Positions 1 through 9,686 of a stretch of DNA of 32,984 nt are shown here, in pieces. Made by a program: the position numbers and the translations under genes. Source of the stretch: Chara braunii. Its lineage: Eukaryota > Streptophyta > Charophyceae > Charales > Characeae. Position 1 is the stretch's first letter; the number at the start of each line of letters is the position of its first letter. The stretch is taken from NCBI GenBank assembly GCA_003427395.1, contig BFEA01000037.1:2241465-2274448 (forward strand), read 5' to 3'. Below the pieces are notes generated by a model. It had not been told where the DNA came from. It ran no database searches and was given only the letters and a program-made list of their open reading frames with translations.

Positions 1-220
1 ACATTCCATCGATAGGATGAGCAAAAACGAAATGAATCTTCTGCTGAAACGTGGAAATATGCACTGCCATTCTATCGAGTGCGGCTTATCGACTCTCTCT
101 CTCACACACATACACACACACACACACATTCCATCGACAGGATGAGCAAAAACGGAATGAATCTTCTGCTGAAACGTGGAAATATACACTGTCGTTTTTT
201 TAGCAAAATCGGAATGAATC

Positions 221-223
<3 letters not shown>
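1..223 (+). repeat. Satellite core (family S), first copies
   Basis: Two near-identical copies of a core of about 65 bp lie at about 3-68 and 127-194, each beginning CCATCGAYAGGATGAGCAAA and continuing through GGAATGAATCTTCTG to GGAAATATRCACTG. They are separated by a (CA)n tract at 102-128. A shortened core (AGCAAAATCGGAATGAATCG) follows at about 200-222 and leads directly into a GT tract. The same core forms a long array at 8.4-9.7 kb and recurs at 1708, 23.84 kb and 29.45 kb. There is no coding sense: open frames here translate the microsatellites. Confidence 0.85.
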
Positions 224-313
<90 letters not shown>

Positions 314-368
314 GCTAACTCTCCGACCTCGCGGCTGCCACTTTTTTAGCAAAATCGGAATGAATCGT

Positions 369-416
<48 letters not shown>

Positions 417-521
417 CAGAGAGAGAGAGAGAGGGAGAGAGAGAAAGAGAGAGACGCTAACTCTCCGACCTCGCGGCTGCCACTTTTTTAGCAAAATCGG
501 AATGAGTCGTTCGTGTGTGTA

Positions 522-554
<33 letters not shown>

Positions 555-573
555 CACAGAGAGAGAGAGAGAG
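224..573 (+). repeat. Tandem (GT)n-(GA)n blocks with satellite core, period about 141 bp
   Basis: Three successive blocks each run from a short satellite core into (GT)n and then (GA)n: GT 224-278 with GA 279-312, GT 371-401 with GA 402-454, and GT 512-540 with GA 541-573. The joining segment, GACGCTAACTCTCCGACCTC through to TAGCAAAATCGGAATGARTCG, is nearly identical at about 312-370 and 453-511. The whole compound unit has therefore been tandemly duplicated, microsatellites included. Confidence 0.85.
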
Positions 574-1020
574 TTGTCGTGCCCTCGTTTCTGCTGCATG
601 CTCGCGACGCGCGCGACGCTCCACGTCCACGACTGTGACCTCATCGGCCCGTCCCCTTGCTCTTCTCCAGCCCTCGGCACCTCTTCTACCGGTTTTCCCT
701 TCGGCACTGCCTGTCATCGGCCCTGCCCTTTTTTCCCGTGCACCGAAAAGCCCTACACCCTGGCCTACGAGACCGGACGTCTACCTGTGCCGCAAGCAAG
801 CGGCCAACCAACGTAGGTGAGGGAGGCAGGAAGGATCTGCTAGATTGCAAGGAGGGCCGGCAGGTCGATCCCGAGGCCTACCTGGCTGAGTGGCTAGTCA
901 AGCCATGATCACGCGGTCACGGGAAAGGGGCGGACGGGGCAGAATTGGGCCTGTAGAGGCCATGGGTAGGCGGGCCACTAGGAGGGAACTCTTCATATCG
1001 AAGAGGTTCCGTGCTCTTAC
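574..1020. other. No gene recognised
   Basis: GC-rich DNA of about 450 bp after the microsatellite block. Short open frames run through it on both strands, but none gives a recognisable protein and none has a compositional signature I trust. I see no RNA gene here. Confidence 0.5.
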
Positions 1021-1025
1021 CATGG

Positions 1026-1430
1026 TAGGAACTAGCCCAGTTGGTATCGCACTTCATTGGCACCCGGCAGAGACCGGGATCGAGCCCAGACTGCGTTAGC
1101 ATTGGGCTAGCTCCTTTTGAAGCAGTTGCCCTTACTCCTTGAAGCGATGCGGTCGATTTCGACCGCACGGTCCTGGAGATCGCGCGGCCGAGATCGGCCT
1201 CGGGCGGAGCTGTATGGCCCCTGTGCGAGGATGACACACATAAATCGAGATATGGTCCAATTTTTTTATTACTATTACTTTTTTTATGGATTCGAACTTG
1301 GGTCTGTATTTCAACAGTTCGTGGGTTCCCCACGAACGTGATGTGACCGTTGGTTGCTGCCAACGAAAAAAGAAGAAGAAAAAGAAAATAAAAAATATAA
1401 ATAAATAAATAAAACTAAAACTAACTACAG
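1026..1430 (+). repeat. tRNA-derived SINE-like element
   Basis: A polymerase III-type head is visible on the plus strand: an A-box-like TAGCCCAGTTGGTATCGC at 1033-1050 and a B-box-like GGATCGAGCCC at 1077-1087. Their start-to-start spacing of about 44 bp matches a tRNA gene. No full cloverleaf forms. The body includes a segment at 1288-1330 (TGTATTTCAACAG next to a TTCGAA) that recurs at about 30095-30130. An A-rich, AAAT-repeating tail occupies about 1361-1425. Head, body and A-rich 3' tail are the layout of a SINE. The 5' boundary is estimated, and two nested elements are possible. Confidence 0.5.
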
Positions 1431-1757
1431 GTTGGAGCGCCAGATGACGCTATAGGAAGTGACTGGGGCGTTTTAAGCCCCAGTGCAATTGACAGTGACC
1501 CTAGAAAACGGGCAACCGTTTTTTAGAGGTAAGTTCTTTTCTTTTCTTTTTGAGAATTCTTTTTAGATTTTCTTTTAGATTTTCTTTTAGATTTCTTTTT
1601 GGATTTTTTTTTAGATTTTTTTTGTCTTTTCTTCTTTTCTGGATCCTGTAGTTTCACTTTGCGCCCGTTTGTTTTCAAGAAACGGGCTGCAGAGAGTTTC
1701 AGTGTGCAGGGTGAGCAAAAGACAGTGAATCTACCTCTATAGTTGCGAACTATACAT

Positions 1758-1823
<66 letters not shown>

Positions 1824-2340
1824 GAGAGAAAAGAGGGGGGGATCCTACCTGGTGTGTAGTAGCCAGGCGTTCGCAGCGACGTTGCTTTTTGACCTTTCAA
1901 TGTTGGCTCTTCCTGTCTTCGGGAAGTAGCACTGTAGTGCCCGAACCTGGCGCAATTTGACGTCCGGGTACGGGCGTGTGGGACAAGGGCATATTTAGAT
2001 TTTTTTTAGAGTTCTTCTTTTTTCTTTTTTCTTGTTTTTTTTCTTTCCTCTTCGTTGGTATCGCCCCCTCCCCTCAACTTACCTGCGTCCGTTGGGTTTA
2101 AAAATGGGCTGCATCAGCCAAGGCACGCTTGAACCTGGTTGTGGCTGCGTCCGGGTACAGGCGCGCAGGGCAGGGGAAAGGAGCTCCTGTTGAGCTTGAC
2201 TTTAGTCTGGCCGAAGTGACCCCAGGGCCGCCTGTTCATTGCTAAGCAACAGGCTGGCCCTCACAGAGAGAGGAGGGGGTAAAAAAAAAAAGAAAAAAAA
2301 GTAAGGAAGGGGGGAGGAGAAAAATATAACGGCCGCGAAT
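1431..2340. other. Degenerate direct duplication with hairpins; no gene
   Basis: A T-rich segment followed by a GGGCTGC-containing stretch occurs twice (about 1530-1700 and 1990-2115), and CGTCCGGGTACRGGCGYG occurs at about 1961 and 2148, so the interval is an old direct duplication. Short perfect hairpins occur at 1462-1484 (arms ACTGGGGC), 1505-1522 (AAAACGG) and 1663-1687 (GCCCGTTT). A satellite-core fragment (GTGAGCAAAAGACAGTGAAT) lies at about 1709-1728 just before (AG)n at 1761-1820. No coding region is supported. Confidence 0.55.
1761..1822 (+). repeat. (AG)n microsatellite
   Basis: An uninterrupted AG tract of about 60 bp, followed by a purine-only tail (GGGGAGAGAAAAGAGGGGGGG). It starts about 35 bp after a satellite-core fragment, as do the dinucleotide tracts elsewhere in the window. 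Confidence 0.95.
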
Positions 2341-2356
2341 GTGGCCGCGGCCGTAG

Positions 2357-2407
2357 AACAGGTGCAGCCCCTAGAAGGTTCTAGGGGCTGATGGGACTGC
2401 GCCTGTT
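2357..2407. repeat. Nested hairpin
   Basis: The inner stem is perfect over 12 bp: CAGCCCCTAGAA at 2365-2376 pairs with TTCTAGGGGCTG at 2379-2390 around a 2-nt GG loop. An outer stem AACAGG/CCTGTT (2357-2362 with 2402-2407) closes around it, so the sequence can fold as a two-level hairpin or cruciform. Confidence 0.85.
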
Positions 2408-2523
2408 GAACAGGCTGCAGAGAACGGTTGGATACAGCCATTTCATGGAGCATGTGGCCTGCGGGAAAGACCAGATGCTTCCGGGAATGGATGACCTTGG
2501 TTCCCGTAGCGGAAAACAACGGC

Positions 2524-2569
2524 TCAGAGCTCCTGGCCATCGATTTAGATCAAGGGCCAGGAGCTCTGA
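2524..2569. repeat. 15-bp perfect inverted repeat
   Basis: Arms at 2524-2538 (TCAGAGCTCCTGGCC) and 2555-2569 are exact reverse complements around a 16-nt loop. The hairpin sits about 55 bp upstream of the TATA-like box at 2623. Confidence 0.9.
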
Positions 2570-2617
2570 CGAATTTTTGTCTGGTTGTGGGCAAGGCAGC
2601 TGCCCACATGCCTTCGG

Positions 2618-2676
2618 TTGGCTATAAAAGCCAGCACTCCACCCAGCAGCCTCACACTTGTGGCAGTGCTGCTGGG
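2618..2676 (+). promoter_or_regulatory. TATA-like core promoter candidate
   Basis: TATAAAA at 2623-2629 sits in GGCTATAAAAGCC, a good eukaryotic TATA context. A further hairpin with arms CCCAGCAGC/GCTGCTGGG (2642-2650 and 2668-2676) follows where a transcript start would be expected. No recognisable coding region lies downstream, so this may be the promoter of a degraded transposon end or a chance match. Confidence 0.35.
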
Positions 2677-3020
2677 ACGTTCACTTGAGTGAATGTTGGC
2701 TGGTTGCTGCATGCTGCTGGAGAGGGGCGGTGCTGCCAGTGGAGGTGCTCGAGTGGAGAGTGGAGGTCTGCAGGATACGGGGAGACACTGTTGGAGGAGG
2801 AAAAGGGAGGCTGTCATAGCCACCGCTTCATTTGGTGAAGTGCAGGGAAGGTGCGACCTGCACAGCGTGGCGGCGGCAGCTAATTTTGTTGCGGTACAGG
2901 GGAGGCTCTGCCCGTTTTGCACGGCGGCAGCTGTGAATTTTTGGCAGTGCTACGAGAACGCTGCTGATTTTTTTTTCAGCACAGTTGTGATTGTTTTGAC
3001 AGTAATGCGGAAGCGCTGCC
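2677..3020. other. No gene recognised
   Basis: Imperfect GGCGGCRGC- and GGTGCGG-rich sequence that grades into the minisatellite at 3021. Open frames exist but read the repeat. Probably highly diverged minisatellite units. Confidence 0.45.
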
Positions 3021-3234
3021 GGATTTTGCGGCGGCGGCATTGGATTTAACGACAGTGGTGCGGAAGCGCTGCAGAAATTTTGCGGCGGCAGCACCGTTTT
3101 TAGCGACGGTGGTGCAGAAATGCTGTCGGATTTTGCGGCCGCGGCATTGGGTTTAACGGCAGTGGTGCGGAAGTGCGGCCGGGTTTTGCGGCAGCAATAT
3201 TGGGTTTAACGGCGGTGGTGCGGAAGCACTGCCG
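3021..3234 (+). repeat. 53-bp minisatellite, about 4 units
   Basis: Units begin at about 3021, 3073, 3127 and 3180, a period of 52-54 bp. Each reads roughly GGATTTTGCGGCGGCGGCAT then TTTAACGGCAGTGGTGCGGA and AGCGCTGCC. A further unit is found at about 4233-4285, roughly 1 kb away, and worn copies precede the array. The units are not a multiple of three and carry stops in the plus frames, so this is not a protein repeat. Confidence 0.8.
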
Positions 3235-4232
3235 GACAGAGGTTGACATTGGGTGGCCGTGACCCGACCCGACCGTACCCAACCGTACCCGACAGTTCTG
3301 GACGGGTGCGGGTATTACATGATTAGTATGCACCGGGGCAGTTGGGTCTGGAAATCTGAGGAGTGGATATAGCTGGGCCAGGAAACTGTAGGGTGGGTGG
3401 GGCTGGGTGTTGACATGGTGCCTTGACGATTACGGTCGGGCAAAGGTTTGCCTTGGTTCCGGGTTCGGTTGGGTAAAGGTTTCGAGCGGGTGACCCGAGC
3501 CCTGTAGGCATACTAGGCATATTTGGCAAGCCTAGGTAGTATTAGGGTCAGGCCTGACCCTTTTTCTTCACTGGAAAATAGTGGTACTAGTGGGGTGCGC
3601 CCCTAGTATAAATTTGTCTTTGGCCGTCTGTTATTTGTCTTAGGGCCGAGGTAGTACTAGTGCCAGACTGTACTATTAATTTGGCCTGGCCCCCATCGTT
3701 TCGTCCTAGGGAATACAACATTCACTAATAGGCTTTGGCCATAATTGCGGTCAGATTCATCGAAATCTGGCTGTAGTTGAGGCCAAATGTAGACAAGAAA
3801 GTATCAATGTGAGTATCCCCAACCACTGGCCCATTGTCGGGGCCAAAATTTGAAGCGGAAATCTGTGGATGGAAGTTAAGGAATCCGACATGCAAGGCCT
3901 AAGTTTGAAATAAAGATAAAAGGGAAGACTAAGCGTGGGTGGAAAATTTTGGGCACAGGTATGGCTGGGCGCGGGTGGATGGATACTAGGTTCAAGTGCG
4001 GCTGGATGCGGGTGAAGGGGATTTTGGCTTGGGTGCGGCTGGGTATGGGTAGACAATTTTTAAATCACCCTGGGTGGGCTGGGTACAGTTAGAAAAAAAA
4101 TTAAATTAGCGTGGGTGGGCTGGGTCTGGGTAAAAATAATAGTGTTTACATGGGTCCGGCTAGATATGATACATTAAGGCTTGAGCTGGGTCGGATATGG
4201 GTAGGAAAAAAAATGGTTTTGCGGCTGGATTT
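3235..4232. other. Degenerate GGGT/ACCC-rich DNA; no gene
   Basis: Two stretches (about 3250-3300 and 3955-4210) are made of irregular ACCCGACCCG or GGGTGCGGCTGGGTATGGGT motifs. They look like a decayed short tandem repeat. They are not regular enough for a telomeric array, and no canonical TTTAGGG series is present. The interval between holds no recognisable gene or RNA. Confidence 0.5.
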
Positions 4233-5220
4233 TTGCGGCGGCGGAATTGGTTTTAACGGCAGTGGTGCAGAAGCGTTGCCAGGTTTTCATGGCGGTGGCG
4301 GCGACGGCACTTTGATGGAGGAAGTGCTGTCATCGTGGTGGCATCGACGTTGTCAGTGGGGAAACGCTGCCATTTTTTTGGTATGGTGGCAGCAACATTT
4401 TTCAGTGGGATCGTGCTGTCGAGATTGACGGTGGTATCGACGTTATGTTTTGGGGGTTATGCTGGCAGCACGTCGGCAGCACTATTGTGAGGGAAGATGT
4501 TGCAGGTCTTTTGCGTCACAGTGGAGGCAGTTTTTGTGTGTGATCTGGCGGTGGTGTTGCAGGGCAGCCATGGTACCGGTTTTGACGGCGCAACAAGCAG
4601 TGGTCCGCATTATTTTTGTGGTGCGCAGCGGTTATGGTGGATTTCAGTGTGGCCTAGAGGTTGGGCTAGCACTGGTGCGTGGTTGGGACTGTGTGGCAGT
4701 GGTGCGTGAGCCGACGGCATGCAGAGAGTGCAGAGCGGTTGCACGAGGCGATGTAATTATGGGGTCCGTGACACCTACGGGTTTCATCGGGGGCCACCTT
4801 TATTTTTTTTGCAGAGCACTGTGCGAGCAGTTTTGAGTTCTGAACTATCTGGTGTTGCAGGCGATGGTGTGGGACTGCATTGGAACCATATGGGGCCATT
4901 TTGGGACTAGGTGGGACTGGCTGTTGAGATCGGGACCGGCATATTCATATGGTTATTGTGAGCGAACAAGATGATTCGAGGCGGTATGGACTTGTTGTTG
5001 GTTGGGGAAGTGTCCTTAGAGTACATGGTGCAGGTGGAACTGCGTTGGGACTGTCTAGGATGTTGAGGCGGCGAGGGTTTGGATTGATGGGAGCACCCTC
5101 TTGGAGGGTTATCCCATTTGAGTTTTCTCAGTAGAGTCGACCTCTGCTCATTTGGATACTTGGTGCGAGACGCGGACTGTGACTCAGAAGAAAGACCATT
5201 ACTTGTGAAGTTGTGAGCCA
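4233..5220. other. Isolated minisatellite unit, then unassigned DNA
   Basis: One copy of the 53-bp unit (TTTTTGCGGCGGCGGAATTG and onward) lies at about 4233-4285. G/T-rich sequence with loose GGTGGCRGCA repeats follows to about 4700. No conserved protein is visible in the frames of 4.3-5.2 kb and I see no RNA gene. Confidence 0.45.
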
Positions 5221-5683
5221 AGTATTTTCGCGTGAGTCGCGTATTTTCATATTCAACGGTGATTATTTTCTTTTGATTGATATATTACTCGGCTTTCTTG
5301 AGTGGGCCGGACCAAACTTCACTCGAGGTCAGTTAGTAGAATGACTCAGATTTCTCTCCACACCTGTGTGAACCCACACTTGCTTGACCCTGTTCATTGA
5401 ATGTTCATTGGAAAGGCAAAGGAATGTTTTTTCGCGTGTGAATGTTGAAGTCTGACTTGGATATGGGGTTGCATTGGTTTCCTTTTAACTTGTTTTTTTC
5501 GCTTTGCGGTCTGTGCAGGTAGGTAGAGGGATGCTTACAAAAGAGATGGATTATGCCTATTTGATATGAAAGAATGGATTGTCTTCTTTCTACCTTTCAC
5601 CTGTGTGCTTGTCAAAAGGAACTTGTTGTTTTGAAAAATGTTATTCAACGTGTGTTGTAGAATGAATTCGATTGAAATAAAGC
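5221..5683. other. AT-rich DNA with a short hairpin; no gene
   Basis: One perfect 7-bp hairpin, GAAAGAA/TTCTTTC, lies at about 5568-5590. A GCAGGTAGGT at about 5516 resembles an intron acceptor followed by a donor, but no reading frame supports an exon. Confidence 0.4.
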
Positions 5684-5750
5684 AGATAAGGTCAAATGGA
5701 TTTAGTTTTTTCCTAAGGATTGACCCATTCTATCCCGAACGACCTTATCT
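5684..5750. repeat. 10-bp inverted repeat with nested stem
   Basis: AGATAAGGTC at 5684-5693 pairs perfectly with GACCTTATCT at 5741-5750. Inside, AATGG/CCATT and TTTAG/CTAAG can form further stems. It lies just ahead of repeat R2 and resembles the hairpins at 13.0-13.7 kb in size and form. Confidence 0.75.
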
Positions 5751-5875
5751 ACCTGTACCTGTCTAAATGATTCTCATTTTCTTTATCTCTTCTAATTTAT
5801 TTTCATCTAAGTTCCCCTGGGACTTAGGAGAAATAAAAAATATATGAAAGCTTCTTGCGGTGAACACATCCTCTA

Positions 5876-6600
5876 TCTCTAGGAAGCATCTGGGGCGGAG
5901 GTTCGTTGCTTCAGGAGCCGACCCTGTTATCGACCCAGAGTGGGCCGTTCTACGGAGGGGTACTTTGTCAATTCGGTGGAGACGACCCGACTTCTGAGAT
6001 CCGAGTCTTGTGCTCGGACGAGGAGGAGGAGTACCTGAGACCACTTCCTAGAAGGAGAGGCATGCAACACCTCAAGCAATGCCCCTGATCAAAAATTATT
6101 CGCAAAGTAGTATGTCATCCAATAAGATTGAGAGCGTATGAAGACAGGTGTGAGCATGTATTATCTTAGGTTGGCGGTAGGCTGAAATGAATATCTTTGG
6201 CAATTCGTCTCATCAAGTCAAAACTAAGACAGACCAACTACCTTGTCGGTTGCATTTATATTATTATCGATAGCCAACTTTTTGATGAAGGTTGTATGAT
6301 TGTTTTGTGATATTCGACCTGAGGCGGTCAGATTATATTTTGATCTTGTGATAATGGATGTATTAAATAAAGATTTGGTTTCTTTTAGTTATTATTTTAG
6401 ATTGGACATATCGTTCTATCGACTACGGTCGATTCCTTTCGATGTAACTACGTATGATTGTTATAACTTTCTTTTGATTGTGTGTTAAAGGGACTAGGAT
6501 TAATGTTGGGTTTCACGCTTGGTTGAGAGTCGACCGGCGTCCTCTTCGTACTTAGGAGATCAGCGTTGTCGGACAAAATACCCTTACAAGGGTATTTGGT
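5876..6600 (+). repeat. Dispersed repeat R2, copy 1
   Basis: This segment matches the reverse complement of about 26030-27190 in several blocks: the GGAGCCGACCCTGTTATCGA region (5915), TTTGTCAATTCGGTGGAGAC (5966), TCATCAAGTCAAAA (about 6210), GGTCAGATTATATTTTGATC (about 6327) and CGTACTTAGGAGAT (6548). Both copies can be read as LCQ(F/L)GGD(D/G)PT, but the flanking frames disagree between copies, so a protein is not established. A perfect 10-bp hairpin AAATACCCTT/AAGGGTATTT lies at 6576-6597 and is partly kept in a third copy near 30.85 kb. Confidence 0.7.
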
Positions 6601-7430
6601 TATGCTTTTGCATTTGACACAACGACGACGTCGGCTACCATGACAGAGCCGGTCTGGAATGGAAAGGGTGTGCGCGCTTTTGCATGACACTTGAAACGAT
6701 TTTCTCGGCCATTGAGGCCTGGGCGAATCGGTGAGAAAATTTCGAGAGTATGCGCACGCGTTGTTATGACGCGCGCTGTGATGGTTAGGATCGGTAGTAA
6801 TACCCTCCGACTGAGAAGGTCGAGGGGTTGATTAGGTTAGTGTTGTGTCGAGTACATCTACAACACGCACTGAGACGTGGGCTGGTACCCTCCTACCTAC
6901 CGGTACCAGGCTTCTAAAAATGTCAAGTTTTGTCTTCTTCTGCTCGACCTCGAGTACCCGGCACATCTACCTCTACTTGGTGTGATACCAACCTACCTAC
7001 TACTTGAGTGTTTTCCCCGCTGCGGCCCTCACGGTCGCGACCACAGGTAAAATACCGCCCCTTCGGGCCTTTCGGTCAACTGAATACCCTTGCAGGTCAC
7101 ACATACACCCAAGCCGACAAACACTCAGAGAGGCATGCAGACCGGCAAGCGTACACACACACAAACTTAGGATCGGGTTCAGGCCACTAGATGGGTTAAA
7201 CCCCAATACTCTACATATACCTGAGCAGCCCCTTTCTTAACAAGAGTAGGAGCTAGCTTAGTAGGCTTAGGTTCGAGATTCTCAAGCGGTGGATGCAGGG
7301 AACGAATCCAACCAACCCTTGAGGTAGCTTCTTTTGTCAAGGAGTTCCACAACAGTTTAGCCCGGACTCAGTCAAGCCGGGACTCGAACCCGTGACCTCG
7401 AAATCGAAGTTAGTTATAGTTAGTAGTTAT
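6601..7430. other. Possible R2 continuation; no gene recognised
   Basis: Contains hairpins (for example GATTTTCTC at about 6699 with GAGAAAAT at about 6732) and a T-arm-like GGGACTCGAACCC at about 7379-7391. Read on the minus strand the latter is GGGTTCGAGTCCC, but no A-box lies at the right distance, so I do not call a tRNA. TAGTTATAGTTAGTAGTTAT repeats follow at 7409-7440. Confidence 0.4.
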
Positions 7431-7616
7431 AGTTAGTCTCGTTTGAAAACAAGGGACCGACACTTGGCACATTAGGGTAGTTAGCAGTTAGTTTCTCTTA
7501 TTTTCTTTTGTTTTCTTTTATTTATTTTTATTATGTTTAATAATTAGATTCTTTCTTTTATTATTTTTATTTTCTTCTTTCCTTTTTAACCCGTAGTTAT
7601 TTCATACAGTTGTTCT

Positions 7617-7651
7617 GATGAATCTGTCGCGAGATCCGCGACAGATTCATC
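7617..7651. repeat. 15-bp perfect hairpin
   Basis: GATGAATCTGTCGCG at 7617-7631 and its exact reverse complement at 7637-7651 flank a 5-nt loop. This is the tightest of the isolated hairpins in the window. No U-run follows, and a bacterial-type terminator would make no sense here. Confidence 0.9.
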
Positions 7652-7844
7652 CAAGGGCACCCCGTTACCCAACGAATCCCGACCTCGCTCGATACTGGCT
7701 TAGAGCTCGGGCGAAGGGCGAGGTAGAACGGATCGCAAGACGGGGGGGCTAGCAACCTCGGTTTCCAGACGGAGGGAAAGCTCCGAACTGAGTGATGAGG
7801 AGAAAGGTTGCGAGATGAGAGGAAACAGGCGCAGGGGAGCGAAG

Positions 7845-8205
7845 AAGAAGAAGAAGAAGAAGAAGGGAGAGGGGGAAGGAGGAACTTACACATTATCAAC
7901 CCTCATCCCGCAGGTATCGGGGAGGACGATTGCAGCCTTGTTGTGTTCGTGTCTACGCTCACAACGGAGCGTTCAGTTTGTATTGAGAGATATCGCGCAT
8001 AGGAGGCTCCGTGCTCTTTTGCCATCCGAAATGGCGCCAAAGAGCGGTGCGCGGCGGAAGAAGACGACACCACACGGACCAGGAGGAAGGAGAACATAAG
8101 ATAGAGGAGAGTGCACGAAGGAGATTGGAGAAGAAGAAGAAGGACAAGGAGAAGAAGAAGGAGAAGAAGAAGGAGAAGAAGAAGAAGAAGAAGGAGGAAA
8201 GGGAA
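7845..8205 (+). repeat. (GAA)n / AAG-rich tracts
   Basis: Two purine tracts: GAA repeats at about 7845-7866, and longer AAG/GAG-rich DNA at about 8100-8205. On the minus strand these give leucine- and serine-rich frames that are repeat artefacts. Each tract is soon followed by AACTTAC, a perfect donor-like GTAAGTT on the opposite strand. Confidence 0.85.
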
Positions 8206-8232
8206 AATATAACTTACCTTCTCCTTTTGCAG

Positions 8233-8411
8233 TCGATGAGGGCGATGATCCGGACATGGATTTTGGGACCTTGTATATGAGTTACGAGGGACTCCCTGCA
8301 CACGCTTGAGGCGGTTCTCAGGTTGAGGGGGTAGAGATGACCCCAACGATGACTACTGCGACGACTACTACGGCGATGACGGCAACAACGACGAGGGGAG
8401 AGCAAGAAAAG
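8233..8411 (+). pseudogene. Possible decayed internal exon
   Basis: CTTCTCCTTTTGCAG, a good acceptor with polypyrimidine tract, ends at 8232, and AAAAG|GTAAGT, a near-ideal donor, begins at 8412. Between them one frame reads an acidic start (DEGDDPDMDFGT) and a threonine-rich end (TPTMTTATTTT), with a single in-frame TGA at about 8307 that is one transition from an Arg codon. The product is not recognised. It could be a fragment of a transposon gag-like gene or chance splice sites beside a purine tract. Confidence 0.3.
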
Positions 8412-8448
8412 GTAAGTCTTCAATACCGTAACTCACTTCGTAGTACTC

Positions 8449-8525
8449 CTATCGATAGGATGAGCTAAATCGGAATGAATCTACCGCTATAACGTGGAAA
8501 TATACATTACCTCTATCGTTTGTTT

Positions 8526-8564
<39 letters not shown>

Positions 8565-9630
8565 GTATGTGTATGATTGTGTGTGTGTTTGTGTGAGTGT
8601 GTGCGTGCCAAACCTCGCGACTGATCTTCCCGGTACTTTTAATCGATCGAATGAGTAAAATCGTCTGAATCTACCGCTAGAACAAGGAAATATACACTAC
8701 CTCTCTCGATTCTTTGATTGTTTGTGTGTGTGTGTGTGTATGATTGGGTGTGTGGGTTGGGAGTGTGTATCACGCGACCTATTACACACAGCCTCCACGG
8801 AAGATGAGCAAATCGAATGAATCTACCATTATAACATGGAAGTCTACACTACTTCGCGCCTACGTGTATGTGCATGTGTGCGAGTGTCAAACGCGCAACG
8901 AATCTCATATTACTTCAATCGATAGGATGAGCAATAGCGGATGAATCTACCGCGAGAACATCGGGATATACACTGCCACACTTATTTCTGTACATGTGTG
9001 TATATGGGTGTGTGTGTATGTGTGTGTATGTGAGTGTGTGTGTGTGTGTGTGTGTATGCGCGTGTATTGATCGCGCGACGGACGACCTGGCTAGGACGAG
9101 CAAAATCGGATGAATCTACAACTACAACACGGAAACATACATCAGTACACGTGTATGTGTGTATGTGTGCGTGTGTGTGTGTGAGTACGATTGTGAATAT
9201 GTGTACGTAGACGGGTCTCAGGGCACTTCCATCAAGAAAAACTAACAAAATTGAATGAATCTTTCGCTAGAATATGGAAGTATACACAGCTACACTTGTT
9301 TGCTTGGTTGTGTGTGTGCGGGTGTGTGTGTGTGTGTGTTTGTGTGTGTGAGTGTGTGAGTGTGTATCTCACAGTCAATCTCATGGAGCTTCTAATATGG
9401 GTAGGTACACTACCACACTTGCGTGTGTGAATACGAGTGCGTGCACATGAATGTGTGTGTGTATGAGCGTGCATTTGTGTGTGAGTGTGTGTATGAGCAG
9501 TATAATGAGCTTGCTTTAGTCGCGTGGCTAATCCCCTCCTACTTCCATCAATAGGATAAGCGAAATCAAATAAGTCTACAAATGTAATATATATATATAT
9601 TTATATATATCGTCACAAACAGAACTGCCC

Positions 9631-9686
<56 letters not shown>

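Noticed and set aside
79-707. Overlapping ORFs with Cys-Val, Arg-Glu, Ser-Leu or Thr-His repeats
   Set aside because: They are translations of GT, GA and CA microsatellites on either strand, and none has a non-repeat domain.
3250-4210. Telomere-like GGGT/ACCC repeats
   Set aside because: The spacing and sequence are irregular, with no regular TTTAGGG or TTAGGG series; it is better read as a worn tandem repeat.
7370-7440. Possible tRNA on the minus strand around GGGTTCGAGTCCC
   Set aside because: Only a T-arm is present; no A-box at about 44 bp and no acceptor pairing.
7903-8346. Minus-strand leucine/serine-rich ORF
   Set aside because: The hydrophobic run is the complement of GAA/AAG repeats, not a membrane protein.
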